A DNA stretch of 64,000 nt from Liolophura sinensis (GCF_032854445.1 NC_088307.1:19916017-19980016); one strand, 5' to 3'. Shown: positions 12,011 to 25,235, counted from the first letter of the stretch. Notes: generated by a model from the letters alone, not told the origin. Made by a program: numbers and translations.

Positions 12011-12659
12011 ACAAAAAACACTTGAATTGTATGAAAACAAACTTGTGTTCTTTCCCCACAAGTTTTGAGTCATATTTGAACAACTCTACCTTGTGCTGAA
12101 CGAACACAAATCTTGTGTTGAAAGAATTAAACACAAGATGTGTTGGATGTCATACACAATACTTGTGTTGTATATCGAAGACACGTCTGCAATTCCACGC
12201 GCTGTGAACTGCGCATGGTATGCATAAACTGCACACAAAAAATTAACCTTTAATTTTAAAATTAATTTCAACAGAAAGCCTGCTGTCTAAGTGATGCTAT
12301 AACGTATTCTGTTATTGTAACATAATAATGTGTCATGTTCAACATGATATCCTGTTTGTCTAATACAATCTTTATGTTGAATTAATAGAATATGTGTTAC
12401 ATGTAACAGAATAATCTGCTGTAATAACAGAAGAGATTCAAGGATCGCTCAGACAACAGAATTTCTGTTAAAACGAACAGATTAATTTTTTTAAGTGTGC
12501 CTCATTTTGGTTCAACCCATGTTTGTTGTTTATCATTTTGTAACACAAACGTGTGTACTTCACATTTATTCAACACGTTTCTGTTGGGGTAACGCGTTTC
12601 TGTGTTGAATGAAAACAACACAAGTTGTTGTGTTAGATTTCAACACAGGTGTTTTTTGT
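12011..12659. mobile_element. MITE, family M2, interrupted by an M1 copy
   Basis: The left end acaaaaaacacttg (12011-12024) and right end caggtgttttttgt (12646-12659) are inverted at 13 of 14 bases. Many aacacaagt-type inverted words lie between. The M1 element at 12231-12500 sits inside. Confidence 0.65.
12231..12500. mobile_element. Palindromic MITE, family M1, nested in M2
   Basis: The left end gcacacaaaaaattaa and right end attaatttttttaagtgtgc are inverted. Subterminal cagaaagcctgctgtctaag pairs with cagacaacagaatttctgtt. It is about 270 bases long. Confidence 0.75.
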
Positions 12660-13093
12660 CTTCCAGCTTCCGGAGAAAAACTATGGGCATATGAAGACAT
12701 GGCCAGTTTTGTGACTTAAAACTGAAACCGAAACAACAACACGCGGGTTGGAACGCGCGACCCCACATGACAAGCTCTATCCAGGGAAATTACGACAACA
12801 ACTATTGTAAAACAGATCTACATCCACAGCCCTCAGCTAAGGCCTCATCTTTGAACTTATTTGAAAATTGAGGTTTCAGAATACAATGACTTTTACAGAA
12901 ATATAGCAAGAAGAAATAAACATGAAAGACTACAAATAATATAAAAGCACTTTCTTGATATTTCACTGTGCATTATTGAAGACTACAATGTAATTCCGAT
13001 AAAAATAACACATGAAACTTCAATCCTGAGATCATTCAAAAATTCACACTTCTAAGCAAACATACGGCCTACCTGGAGCCGGTTGGTTGAAAG

Positions 13094-13250
13094 ATTTACT
13101 TATTTATTTGATTGGTTTTTTACGCCGTACTCAAGAATATTTTACTTATACGACGGCGGCCAGCAATATGGTGGGAGGAAACCCGGCAGAGCCCGGGGAA
13201 AACCCACGACCATCTGCAGGTTGCTGTCAGACCTTACCACTTACGGCGGT
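13094..13250 (-). mobile_element. SINE-A copy, 5' truncated, downstream of the Gfi1-type stop
   Basis: Tail, core and cacttacggcgg are present. It lies in the same orientation as the gene and may supply its poly(A) signal. Confidence 0.9.
13103..13108 (-). terminator. Candidate poly(A) signal of the Gfi1-type gene, inside a SINE tail
   Basis: AATAAA on the minus strand is the first such hexamer after the stop codon that I can find, about 480 bases downstream. It belongs to the (AATA)n tail of the minus-strand SINE-A copy at 13094-13250. The transcript would therefore run through that SINE and end at its tail. Confidence 0.35.
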
Positions 13251-13586
13251 TGAAAGAGTATTAAATATTAAACCAGGTTTGAATCTGAATATCAACCTCA
13301 TTTGCACGTATTTGCACAACTGGAAATATTCCACACTAAAGTTAATACCAGTTTAGAGTCTTAATACACTTTGAAACAACGAATATGTAAACACCGTTTG
13401 TTTTCCTTGGAAAATAATGTTAAGGGTACTTCAAAAATTATCACTCGAAATAAACCCGAGAGGAAAAAGAAATTCCCGAATGGGTAGAGTAAAAAACAAA
13501 TTCTATTCATCACAGCAACTCACAGTCATATTTTTCAGTGGGTACGTAATAAATTAGTTAACCCATGTTTTGTTCTTGGAGTCAGT

Positions 13587-13759
13587 TCAGAGGTGATTTG
13601 TTTCTAAGTGCCGCCTTAGGTCCACTTTTCGTTGAAACGATCGTCCACAGTCGTCACAGACGAACGGTTTGAATCCCGTGTGTTTCCGGCTGTGTGTGAT
13701 GAGGTTCGATGATTGGCTGAACGCTTTGCCGCAGACGACGCATTTGTGTGGTTTTTCGC
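13587..13759 (-). CDS. Gfi1: Gfi1-type gene, coding exon 4 (fingers 3-4 and stop)
   Basis: This exon encodes residues 295-351 and a TGA at 13589-13587. It starts at the linker GEKPHKC after an atccag acceptor. Finger 3 is [20 protein letters not shown] plus H. Finger 4 has C-x2-C-x12-H-x4-H, ending RRHLETNHL. The protein stops one residue after the last histidine, as in Gfi1, where only a few residues follow finger six. The sequence is nearly unchanged from vertebrate Gfi1 over this stretch, so purifying selection is evident. Confidence 0.97.
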
Positions 13760-15302
<1,543 letters not shown>

Positions 15303-15739
15303 TTACACAGATTAAAGTTAAATTTTTATTCCCCGATATATCGGTTCTGAACGAATATAACTTGTGGAACTCTAAAGGACCAGATAACGATGTTTTTTTC
15401 TTTTTCTTGTTCATTTTGTCCTTTCAGACGGTCTCTGTATACATAATACAAACCACTGTCTAGACTCACACTGAAAGATTAAATCTTTCCTTTACGAGTT
15501 CTGTATTGTACTGTTGTTAATCTTGATTCTCAGACTAATTCAGATTGTTGGCAGGCTTTGCAGAAGTCAAATCAAAACGTCAAGAGAGCTGTTCTCTCAG
15601 TTCTATGAGAGAGGCTTTACAGAAGCCAAATCAAAACGCCTAGGGAGTTGTTCGCTATTCTGTGAGAGAAAGTACAGGCTCAAAACCTGTTTCCTTTCGG
15701 TTCTTACAATGCGCGGAGTAGTTCTTCACGATTGAATTC

Positions 15740-16790
15740 GATTTTAGTTTGGAGTGTGTGTTTGAGCCGACACACAATCCCCAGATCGTGTCAACTACTT
15801 GATAATCGGGACGCCTTTACGGGTTTTTAGCGGTTGAGGAGCCGACTAACTAGCCGTATGTTCATTCGGGGTGCGCCAAATTATGCTTAATTCATTGAGC
15901 CAGATGTTTTCCATAAAGGCAATCTTTGGATCAATGCGTATGAAGCCGATCTCAAGGGTCGATCTCAATCATTACATATCCTTGCTATGCATGAAGCGGT
16001 TCTAGCTCCACTGCTAAATTAATCTTTAATCCAATTTTATGTCACTCCGCGCAATGCAACAATTTTCGGCCGATGCGAGATTGGGCCATTAAAAATAAAT
16101 CAAGATAATTACAGGGGGAGCTCCCGACAATTATCAGCTTCCGGAACAGAGAGGCAGTCGAGCGACTTCGCTGATTTCATTGGATAAAAATGAGGACCGT
16201 GGCAGGACAGTGGATGCCCGGATGACTCTCCAGTGTCTTGAGCAACTTTTGTGATGCAGATATGAAAATATTTGGTCTGAATATTTGAATTCATATGCTT
16301 CTTGGTCGTGTGTAGGACAATAAGATAAAAGTCATTTGTGGGCACCTCGTAGGAAATAAGATTGAAATGAGTCGATGAGTTGGCGAGCCGTTAGTACAGT
16401 GGATGTGTCTTTGCGATGGACGGCTGATGACGCTTCCCAGAGGGGCAGTTTATCACGGATACGGTATGCAACACAAATGAAATCTCGGTGCTAATCGTTC
16501 GTCGGACGAGAAAGTCCGATGCTTCCACGCGACGCCATGATTGCCGCACGTGCGACTGTGGGTCGTTGGGCAAATCACAAAGCAGTGATCGTCGGCCATT
16601 AGAGAAGGCCCGGTCAATCTAGACGGTGTATGGGGAGAGCCTTCTACTTGACGCTCGGAAATATCAATTAGCGGGACTAAGATTTTCACCGGCACGACAC
16701 AGCGATTAGGGGGCTCAGCGCAGCTAACCCGTCTGATGGCTGTGGTCTTTCGCAAGCCTAGACCTGCTCCCAACTTCCTCCTACACAGCT
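15740..16790. promoter_or_regulatory. Candidate cis-regulatory block in Gfi1-type intron 2
   Basis: About 1 kb is free of SINEs, simple repeats and homopolymers, and is less AT-rich than the surrounding intron. It contains AT-rich homeodomain-like cores (ctaaattaatctttaatcc at about 16013-16031, ggccattaaaa) near bHLH- and bZIP-like words. It also shows overlapping minus-strand open frames, but none matches a protein I know. Regulatory function is inferred from composition only. Confidence 0.3.
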
Positions 16791-17638
16791 AAACTAGCTT
16801 TGTATCAGGTTAACGATTAACCATTCAAAAACCTTTTCAGAAAAACGTAACAAATCCATCTGTATTACGCGCTAGAATAACAAATAACGCTAACTTTGAC
16901 TATCAGAAATAAACACAAGAAAAAAGAAATAAGACAAAACAAAATAAGCAAACAATGACTTTACAAAACAAAATTTTTCATTAGCAGTCAACTTTAAAGG
17001 TTGTTAAAGGTTTTTATCTTCTCCATTAGATTTTTTTTGGCTTTAACTCAAGCTGGGATTTGATGGTATACAATTTCGACATTTATTAACAATTTTGGCA
17101 TTTATTACCAGGAATTAATCCCTCCACAAACGTTGCGGATGACCTTGACGCAACTGACTGACGCCTATCCTCATTATGAAAAATGAAAAATTAAATTACA
17201 TGTTAAAAACGATTTTTCTTGTACCAAACCAGTGGTATGCTATATTATTGGACACCATTACAGCGTCTTAAAATCGCGAGTACGGAAGGTTCCCACAGAA
17301 CCGCGACAAGCGTGTAAAAGATAGCAAATGTTCACGTGTAACCGAAAAAATCCGGCATTTCACTTAGATTTTTATAACTGTTTTCATTAATTGCTTTTTT
17401 AATGCTTAAATAGCAACTTATGCACCCTAGCACCGTTGCTTAAGCAGAATTAAGTCATGAGAAATACAGTTAAGATGTTAATCTGAATTTATTAAGCGCC
17501 ACTGGTATAGAATTACTCAAAATTCTATCATATGAAAACATATGGTAACTGGTCTTTTGATCGCTGATCCGAGGTAACCGTGCATTATCCCTTGGTAACC
17601 TCTGGTAAGGATGGAAAAAATGGCTTCAGCAAATCTAG

Positions 17639-17869
17639 GCATCAAAACAGACATTCGTCTACCAGCCGTCCATCAAAACAGACATTCGTATACCAGCCGT
17701 CCATCAAAAACAGACATTCGTATACCAGCCGTCCATCAAAACCGACATTCGTATACCAGCCGTCCATCAAAACAGACATTCGTATACCAGCCGTCCATCA
17801 AAACAGAGATTCGTATACCAGCCGTCCATCAAAACAGACATTCGTATACCAGCCGTCCATCAATACGGC
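17639..17869. repeat. 31-bp minisatellite, about 7 units
   Basis: The unit starts catcaaaacagacattcgta and ends taccagccgtc, 31 bases. Copies are almost identical, with one having an extra A and one agag for agac. Because 31 is not a multiple of three, the array reads open in several frames; these are not genes. Confidence 0.95.
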
Positions 17870-18049
17870 TATTTCCAATCACTCGCAAAGCATCTTTAAA
17901 TGTGTGTCACACAAGTATAAGAGGTGTTTAAATTGCTGATAATCAAAACATGTATCTCTGTTGCACTTTGATTGCAATTGTTGCAACTGATTTAATTCAA
18001 CACGATGAATATACAGCCCTTAACCGCTGCTTAAGCGGAGTTAAACAGT

Positions 18050-18990
18050 TATGAAGCAGAGTGCCAAAGATCATGAAGAACTCTTGAATGCTATTATAGT
18101 TAAATCGAGAAATGGGGTCAAATACGCATCATGATGAATTCTTGAGTGCCACCAGCTAAGATAAACAAATGAGGTTGGTTACGCATTATGGTGAGTTCTT
18201 TTGCCATCAGTTAAGCCGAGAAAATTGTTAGTTACGCGTCATGATGAATTCTTAAATGAAACCAGTTAGGCTGAGAAATAGGTTTTGCTGCGCATCATGA
18301 GGAAATCTTGAAAGACACCATAAGCCGAGAAATGGTTTTGTTACGCATCATGAGGAAGTCTTGAAAGACACCATAAGCCGAGGAATGGTTTTGTTACGCA
18401 TCATGAGGAAGTCTTGAAAGACACCATAAGCCGAGGAATGGTTTTGTTACGCATCATGAGGAAGTCTTGAAAGACACCATAAGCCGAGAAATGGTTTTGT
18501 TACGCTTGGCTAGGAAATCTTGAATGACACCATAAGCCGAGAAATGGTTTTGTTACGCATCACGACGAAATCTTGAGAGCCGCCATAGCCGAGAAATGGT
18601 TTTATTACGCATCACGAGGAAGACTTGAAAGACACCATAAGCCGAGAAATGGTTTTGTTACGCATCATGAGGAAGTTTTGAAAGACACCATAAGCCGAGA
18701 AATGGTTTTATTACGCATCACGAGGAAATCTTGAAAGACACCATAAGCCGAGAAATGGTTTTGTTACGCATCATGAGGAAGTCTTGAAAGACACCATAAG
18801 CCGAGAAATGGTTTTGTTACGCATCATGATGAGTTTTTAAATGCCACCGGCTAAGCCGATGAATGGGGTTGTTCACGCATGGGGTTGTTCACGCATGGGG
18901 TTGTTCACGCTGAGGAATTCCTGAATGACACTGGTAAAGCCGTGAAAAGGCGTTGTTTTTGCATCATGGTGAAGTTTTGAAGGCCGCCGG
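18050..18990. repeat. 53-bp minisatellite with diverged flanking units, about 15 units
   Basis: The unit runs from gccgagaaatggttttgtta through cgcatcatgaggaagtcttg to aaagacaccataa, with a 53-base period checked between 18308 and 18361. Central units are nearly identical and outer ones diverged. A small triplication of ggggttgttcacgcat lies at about 18867-18911. Confidence 0.93.
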
Positions 18991-19073
18991 TGTGTGCGGA
19001 AATGAACAGTTGATGCAGTTAAAGCACAGTATCATGATGTGCCTACCTTTGTTAGTATCTGTAAAATATATAA

Positions 19074-19305
19074 GTCCAGCTCATGCCCGCTTCCTCTTCC
19101 GGCCGTAAGTGTGAAGGCCTGCCAGCAACCTGCGGATGACGGTGGGTTTCCCCGGGCTCTGCCCGGTTTCCTCCCACCGTAACGCTGGCCGCCGTCTTAT
19201 AAGTGAAATATTCTTGAGTGCGGCATACAGCACCAATCCAACAAGAAAATACTATCTTCAGAGCGACTGCTGGCGTAAAACACCAATCAAATAAATAAAT
19301 AAATT
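19074..19305 (+). mobile_element. SINE-A copy with duplicated or extended 3' end
   Basis: After the core and an accaatccaaca end, the sequence continues with aatactatcttcagagcgac and tgctgg, then a second gcgtaaaacaccaatcaaat and the (AATA)n tail. The extension matches that at 14551-14590. Confidence 0.85.
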
Positions 19306-20211
19306 AAATTGCTGTACAAAGAAAGTGTACAATCACCATTACCTTACAGTGTGCCTGTACATCAACAGTAGTATTTAACTTGCTTATAACATTATATAAG
19401 CATAATGTTCAATAACATCTCGACGGCATTTCGAGAAATTGTAGACCAGCTACTTCTTATATATTGTACTGGACATCACTGCACATTTGTTTACTTATTT
19501 CTATTTAAACCGCAGTGCTAGGGGACGTGTGATCTTCTACTAGTTTCACAGTTACATGAACAGTTAGAAAGAAACATTAACTGAGGTAAATGTAAATTGA
19601 CAGGGACCTTATTGCACATTGTTGTCGCTGATTTGGTTTTATACCCTATGTTGTAAGTCTTTTACATTTATGATGGCTTGAAGTAAAACAAAAATAACAA
19701 AAATATCAGAAAACTTGTTGCCAAGTATACTATATAGGAAAGTCCATACAGAGTATCATGATGTGTCTACCTTTATTAGTGTCGCTAAAATATTTACCCT
19801 TCTTGTAATCAGAAAATAATTATCGATTCGAATAGTCGTTCTCAGTGATTAGTTCTCTCGCATATACGATCCGTATAATTCGAATTTTCCTGTTTTGAAC
19901 AACCACAACTGCAGGATAGGGATTAGAACCATAACGGCGATGACAGTGTGGTTTTGGGAAATGGTCAAACGGAAGGGGTGAAATACGATCGCTTGTCAAT
20001 TTACCCCAGCGTTATATTCTAACGGTTCACGTAAAGAATTATAAAGTGAAAACTTAGACAGCCCCTAACACCATGCCTTGAACAATATTAGGGAAACTAA
20101 TAATGGGATGTTATTAGCAAATTTATTACACGTTAATGGTCTAGAAATATTCCAAATGTTATGCTGTGCAGGAGGCATTTTCCCTGAAAAAAGAACAAAC
20201 AAAACACTTAC

Positions 20212-20376
20212 CTCTCTTGGGGTCGACTATATCGAAGGCTGATTCTGGAAAGCTAGACAAGTGACCAAAATTTGGGTAATCTGTCGGACAGTCGAAAGAC
20301 GATGGTGTCAGGCGATTATCAGAAACCGTATCAGTGTTAGTATTTGAAGAAATCCTTTCGGAGAAGATCTCGTTTT
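20212..20376 (-). CDS. Gfi1: Gfi1-type gene, coding exon 2 (linker)
   Basis: This exon encodes residues 74-128 in an open phase-1 frame: ENEIFSERISSNTNTDTVSD, then a Ser/Pro/Asp/Phe-rich tract ending IVDPKR. The acceptor is ttatttcag and the donor gtaagt. It is too short to stand out alone, but it lies between two recognised exons of the same gene and keeps their phase exactly. The part between SNAG and the fingers is poorly conserved in this family, so homology to a named protein is not expected. Acidic and aromatic residues (DYPNF, FPESAFDIVD) are frequent; no known domain is seen. Confidence 0.8.
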
Positions 20377-20450
20377 CTGAAATAAATGGTGTATTTAAAA
20401 TTAAATGTGACAGCGTATTTATTTATTCATTGATTAGTTAAATGATTGAT

Positions 20451-20640
20451 TTACTTACTTATTTCATTGGTGTTTTGTGTCGTATTCAAGAATGTCTGAC
20501 TTTCAACTAAAACAATGAATTTACAATCAAAAAGTGTTCATTCATAATTATTTACTTATAAATTTTTGGTCAAATTTTTGGTTTGACGGAGGCCTTGTGC
20601 CGTATTCAAGAATATCTGATTTACATGGCGCTGGTCAACT
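20451..20640 (-). mobile_element. Two degenerate SINE-A tail fragments
   Basis: At 20451-20505 a tail-like stretch (ttacttatttcattggtgtt) with cgtattcaagaatgtctgac is recognisable. A second tail core (ccgtattcaagaatatctga) follows at about 20596. Both are strongly diverged. Confidence 0.6.
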
Positions 20641-20924
20641 GTATGAATTTTTTGAGCGGCGTAGTTCCAAAGATAACTGTCGCGCAATTGGCCAAGGAAA
20701 TGACAAATTCCCTGACATAAGGTAACACACTATCGGATGGGGTCCGCATTTGACCTCGAAACTTCGTTGATCAAAGACCACTGGTCCGGGCTCAGGTATT
20801 GTTGATCGTTCGTTGCGCAGGGGTCCTAACCACATTGTTCCATATATACTATCATTCGGATTTTCCGACGCCTTTAATTATATTGTTCACTAACTGACTC
20901 TTTTGTTCAGCCGTATGAATCTGC

Positions 20925-21310
20925 AATATGTTACAGCCATATGAATCCAAACTCAGTTGGTTAGAGCCACATGAATCGATACTCAGTTGGTTAGAGCCAC
21001 ATGAATCAATACTCATTTGGTTAGAGCCACATGAATCCATACTCGGTTGGTTAGAGCCACATAAATCCATACGCAACTGGTTAGAGCCACATTAACCCAT
21101 ACTCAACCGATCTAAGTCATGCATGTGGAATCATACTGTTAGAGCCACATGAATCCATACGCAGTTGGTTAGAGCCACATGAATCCATTTGCAACTGGTT
21201 AGAGCCACATAAGTCAAGCATGTGGAATCATACTGTTAGAGCCATGAATCCATATTCAGCTGGTTAGAGCCACATGAATCCATACTTAAGAGACCAAAAC
21301 CATGCATATG
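20925..21310. repeat. 30-bp minisatellite, about 12 units
   Basis: The unit is ggttagagccacatgaatcc followed by atactcagtt. A longer variant with catgtggaatcatactg interrupts it. The minus-strand open frame with repeated SCGSNQ is a by-product of the 30-base (ten-codon) period. Confidence 0.93.
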
Positions 21311-21859
21311 GATTCGCACTGTTAAAGACTCCTCAACATGTTATAGCCATGTGAATCCTTGATATTTAATATTTATTTTGTCGACCTGGTAAAATGCATT
21401 TGAAACTTTGTACTCTGTGACGTCACAGCAGCTTTTTGCCACTTGACACCCATAGATTGCTATGTTTTATCACTCAGAATATACATGTATCTACATTTAG
21501 AACTATGAATGCATTCACCAAATAAGTACAAACTATTTCAAGCCAAAAGTTTTACTGATCCACTCTGGGTTCCAACAGGCCACCATAGAATAATATGTTT
21601 CAAATACATTTTACTTGGTAAGAGAAATTTTTAAAAAAGAAAATCAACCTATTTTCTCGGACTCGTTAATTGTCTTTCATCCCATTTGTATCACGGAAGT
21701 GTGTCCATCCAGAATCTCTGGCGCTCTGCTTCACGACTGTGTCCAATTCCCCTTTACCTCGGGGCTATAAGGTCTGTATATTCATCGTGTTGAATTAGAT
21801 CGCCAAATTGGATGTATGATCAGCAACAATCAGTGCGGAACTGAGATACATATTTTGTT

Positions 21860-22110
21860 ACCGACAACTGATATTCTAACATGTACACGATTTGAATACT
21901 GATTTCTTTCTGTCGTACTATATTATATCTTGCGTCTTTACAACATTACTGAAAACTGTTGACTGCGTCCTATTTTCGTTCTTTATATACGTTCTTAGTT
22001 CTTTGGTGGTTTGTGTTATACGTCGTTTTGGGAATTGGCCTTGCGATTATTGACCGGGAACGTTCATTTTAGTTGACGGCTGTTTCGACCCATAGATTAA
22101 TTTGAGTATC
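21860..22110. repeat. Dispersed repeat, also at 54340-54470
   Basis: It shares blocks with 54340-54470: tattctaacatgtacacgat versus tattctagcatggtacacga, then a diverged block around acgtcgttttgggaattggc and an element resembling tgttggttgacagttcg. The type of element is unknown. Confidence 0.5.
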
Positions 22111-22377
22111 TTGGGCCGTGAACAATATAATGCATCAACAATTTTAATTTTTACCTACATTTTACGCCAAAATTGCTTTCTGGAATAGGCCAGTCTACTA
22201 TATACTCTTTGTGAATGAAAAACATATATGGTCCGCACATGATCACCAAAATATATAGCTTAAGCAAACATTCGGAAAGTGATAAAGATGCCTGCCTATA
22301 TAATCAACACACCACGTATGCAAAAAACATTGACATTTAGACATTTTAGTGGGCCTGCTGTGGCGTTAAGCCATAAT

Positions 22378-22428
22378 CATTCATTAATTCATTAATTCAT
22401 GCATTCATTCATTCATTCACTCATTCAA
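22378..22428. repeat. Simple repeat (ATTC)n
   Basis: Imperfect cattaattcattcattcatt runs are present. Confidence 0.85.
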
Positions 22429-23480
22429 TGGGTTTGATCGGCAATCAAATCCCCATAGCGGCGTCGGGTCATGCATGACCACCCTTTCAGCCTGCATCAT
22501 TTGCTATAACTGTGCTGTTCTTTCTGAGATAACAACACTTTATGTTTCATTACTCATCTATAATTCACTTAAATCCAGGTTTGTGGGATTATATAGTTCG
22601 TGATTGCGCCTGAGTCTCCAGGGGTATTTGGATTGTAATAAGATTTTTGTTAACTTATATGTGTAAAGGTATTAATTTCTGATTTTCCTCATTCACACCA
22701 TAGACTCCATTTTGCCATAGAGCTGCCATACTGATAGACCAGAAGCTGTAGCAAACACCCACATTATGAAAGATTAATTGTCGATAGGGCGAAAACGTAA
22801 TGAAGCAAAAATGGTATACCGATTTGATTTGAACGCGAACTCTCCATTTTACCATAAAAGCTGCCTTAATGATGTCGATAGAGAAAAAAATATAAGGAAG
22901 CAAAAAATGTCACGGAGGACTGATTTGATTTAATCGAGAATGCTTTCGCACGTGGCACACTGGTGATCACATGTACAGAGTGAATCTAATGTCAAAGCCG
23001 TATTGGTGGAAGAAAATTAAGTGATATTACACGAACTTCATATAAGACTAAGTAAACAGTTTCATGGGCAAAGTTACCACCATATTACCACCATGTCATC
23101 ATCAGGCCCCAGTTGTTTACTTTATTAGTAAAAGTAAACTAAAAGTGCCATTAGTTTTGTATGACACCAAAACTGATATTATGATTTAAGACCGTCTTAA
23201 CTTTTAATACACTTTTAAAAAAACCGGCGCCATATTATCACCGTGGACACGAGATGAGTGGAGGCGAGAGAGTCTCAAAAATCGTAAGCCCAAGGCTGGG
23301 ACTGACACAAGCCCATGAGTATCTGAGCCGCCAAGGCCTAGAAAGACATTCGTCTTGACTGAGCGGTCACTGTCTCTGTTTTCTTTGAGATATAGCTGTA
23401 CCAAAACCTTTGCGCCTTAACTATCAATAAAAACTCTTGTATTTATTTATTTAATTATTTATTTATTTATTTATCTGATT

Positions 23481-23494
23481 GGGCCTATAGGCCC
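23481..23494. repeat. Perfect 14-base palindrome next to a TTTA run
   Basis: GGGCCTATAGGCCC follows a (TTTA)n stretch at 23438-23474. The latter resembles an isolated SINE-A tail, and the sequence after it is not recognisable SINE core. Confidence 0.6.
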
Positions 23495-23633
23495 TCATCA
23501 GTTAAGAAATTTCAATTAGGTAGGACGGCGGTCAGACGTATGGATGGAGGATACCGTGTTGGTGGAAGACTCGTCGTCTACAACGAACGTTAGACTATGC
23601 AAACTACTATACACGAGCATCGTCGATCGCTTG

Positions 23634-23800
23634 GATTTATTTATTTATTTACTTGATTAGTGTTTTACGCCGTACTCAACAATATTTCACTTCTACGACA
23701 ACGGCCAACGTTATGGTCGAAGGAAACAGGACAGAGCCTTGGGGAAACCCACATCTATCCACAACTATTGCTGACAGACCTTCCACATACAGCCGGGATC
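23634..23800 (-). mobile_element. SINE-A copy, 5' truncated
   Basis: It has an (ATTT)n tail complement, the core and the gacagaccttccacatacag end. Confidence 0.88.
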
Positions 23801-23948
23801 GCTTTGATATTGTCACGAAGGCTCCACGAACAGTAAGAGAGGGATAATCAATTGTCGAAGGCCGGGATTGAACCTGCATCTTATGTGTCATCCAGTGATT
23901 GACAGACAAGCGTCTTAACAACGCAACCACAGCCCTCTTCCAGCTGAG

Positions 23949-24208
23949 TACACTCTGAGACATTAGTCTGTTAAATTTAACAGAAAGTCTGTTGTCTGAG
24001 TGATGCTAGGATGTATTCTGTTATTATAACACAATATTGTGCCATATTCAACATAATATTCTGTTTGTCTAACAGAATCTTTATGTTGAATCAACAGAAT
24101 ATGTGTGTTATATTTAACAGAATACTCTGCTGTAATAACAGAATGTATTCTAGCATCACCCCGATTACAGGCTTTCTGTTAAATTTAATTGATTAGTTGT
24201 TTGAGTGT
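23949..24208. mobile_element. Palindromic MITE, family M1, complete copy
   Basis: Ends tacactct and gagtgta; inner inverted blocks aacagaaagtctgttgtctg and cgattacaggctttctgtta; the middle alternates gttattataacac-type words. A TA at each end suggests Tc1/mariner-type target duplication. Confidence 0.8.
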
Positions 24209-24330
24209 ATATACACTCAGGTAACAACGAAAAACACCCTGTCTCAATTAAAAGCATGCATGGTTAAGTCTGAAAATCTGCTTGCTGGAAGTTCTGCACT
24301 CCCAACTTTATACAATGTATTCTTTTTTAG

Positions 24331-24415
24331 GCTTTGTTTGATTGGTGTTTTCAGCACCATACTCAAGAATATTTCACTTATACAACGGCGACCAGGATTG
24401 TGGTAGGAGGAATCA
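24331..24415 (-). mobile_element. SINE-A tail fragment
   Basis: It runs from tttgattggtgttttcagca to gaccaggattgtggtaggag. Confidence 0.8.
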
Positions 24416-25035
24416 TACAGACTAGACATACAACTGCGAATCTTAACAGCGATTTGACAACCCGAATTAAACGTTATTAACAGAGTTTCTTGAAAATAAT
24501 ATTTCATATGCATTCCAGATGAAATTCTAAGCTATAACTGAGTGACAAATCAATGGAATCCGTCGCCATCAAAGTTGATAGTTGAGACAAACACGATGGT
24601 GTTGAGAACTAGAGGATCAACAATAATTTGACTAATTATAATGATGAAGATCACATAATTATGTAAAAAAGTAATGTGTGAAACATTTTGAAAGATATAT
24701 ATTGCCTACATTTTGAATAATATACGTAGAAAATCGGAAGTTTGTCATTAAAGTCTAGACGGGCTACATCTTTTCACATTATTGACGAACATGGTATAAA
24801 ATCAACTGAAAGGGTATAAAAGTGGGCGTGATTTGAATTGTATGAATTTTGAACAAACATTGTATAGACATGCGTTTAGGAATATGCCAAATGATTAAAC
24901 ATGCCAAGGAGTACAATGTATTAAGGATCTAAAATTAACGTGTAAAAAATAATGGATAATATATGCGCCTTGATTTTACGTTTAGGCTCTAAACGCCGTT
25001 TTTTTGCAGTGCAACAAAAATTTAAGGATTATAGA

Positions 25036-25235
25036 CCTGTTCAACTTAAATTGTATTCAGTTAACTTAAATTGTATTCCGTTAACTTAAATTGTATTCAG
25101 TTGACTTAAATTGTATTCAGTTAACTTAAATTGTATTCAGTTGACTTAAATTGTATTCAGTTAACTTAAATTGTATTCAGTTGACTTAAATTGTATTCAG
25201 TTAACTCAAATTGTATTCAGTTAACTCAAATTATA
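25036..25235. repeat. 20-bp minisatellite, about 10 units
   Basis: The unit is ttaacttaaattgtattcag. Alternate units carry gttaac or gttgac, which suggests a 40-base higher-order period over part of the array. Confidence 0.95.

Noticed and set aside
17580-17939. Frames of 106 and 119 codons with SYTSRPSK repeats
   Set aside because: By-product of a 31-bp minisatellite, open in more than one frame.
20925-21310. CRISPR-like array (also the arrays at 17.6, 25.0 and 62.6 kb)
   Set aside because: Repeats abut without unique spacers, in a eukaryotic genome; these are minisatellites.
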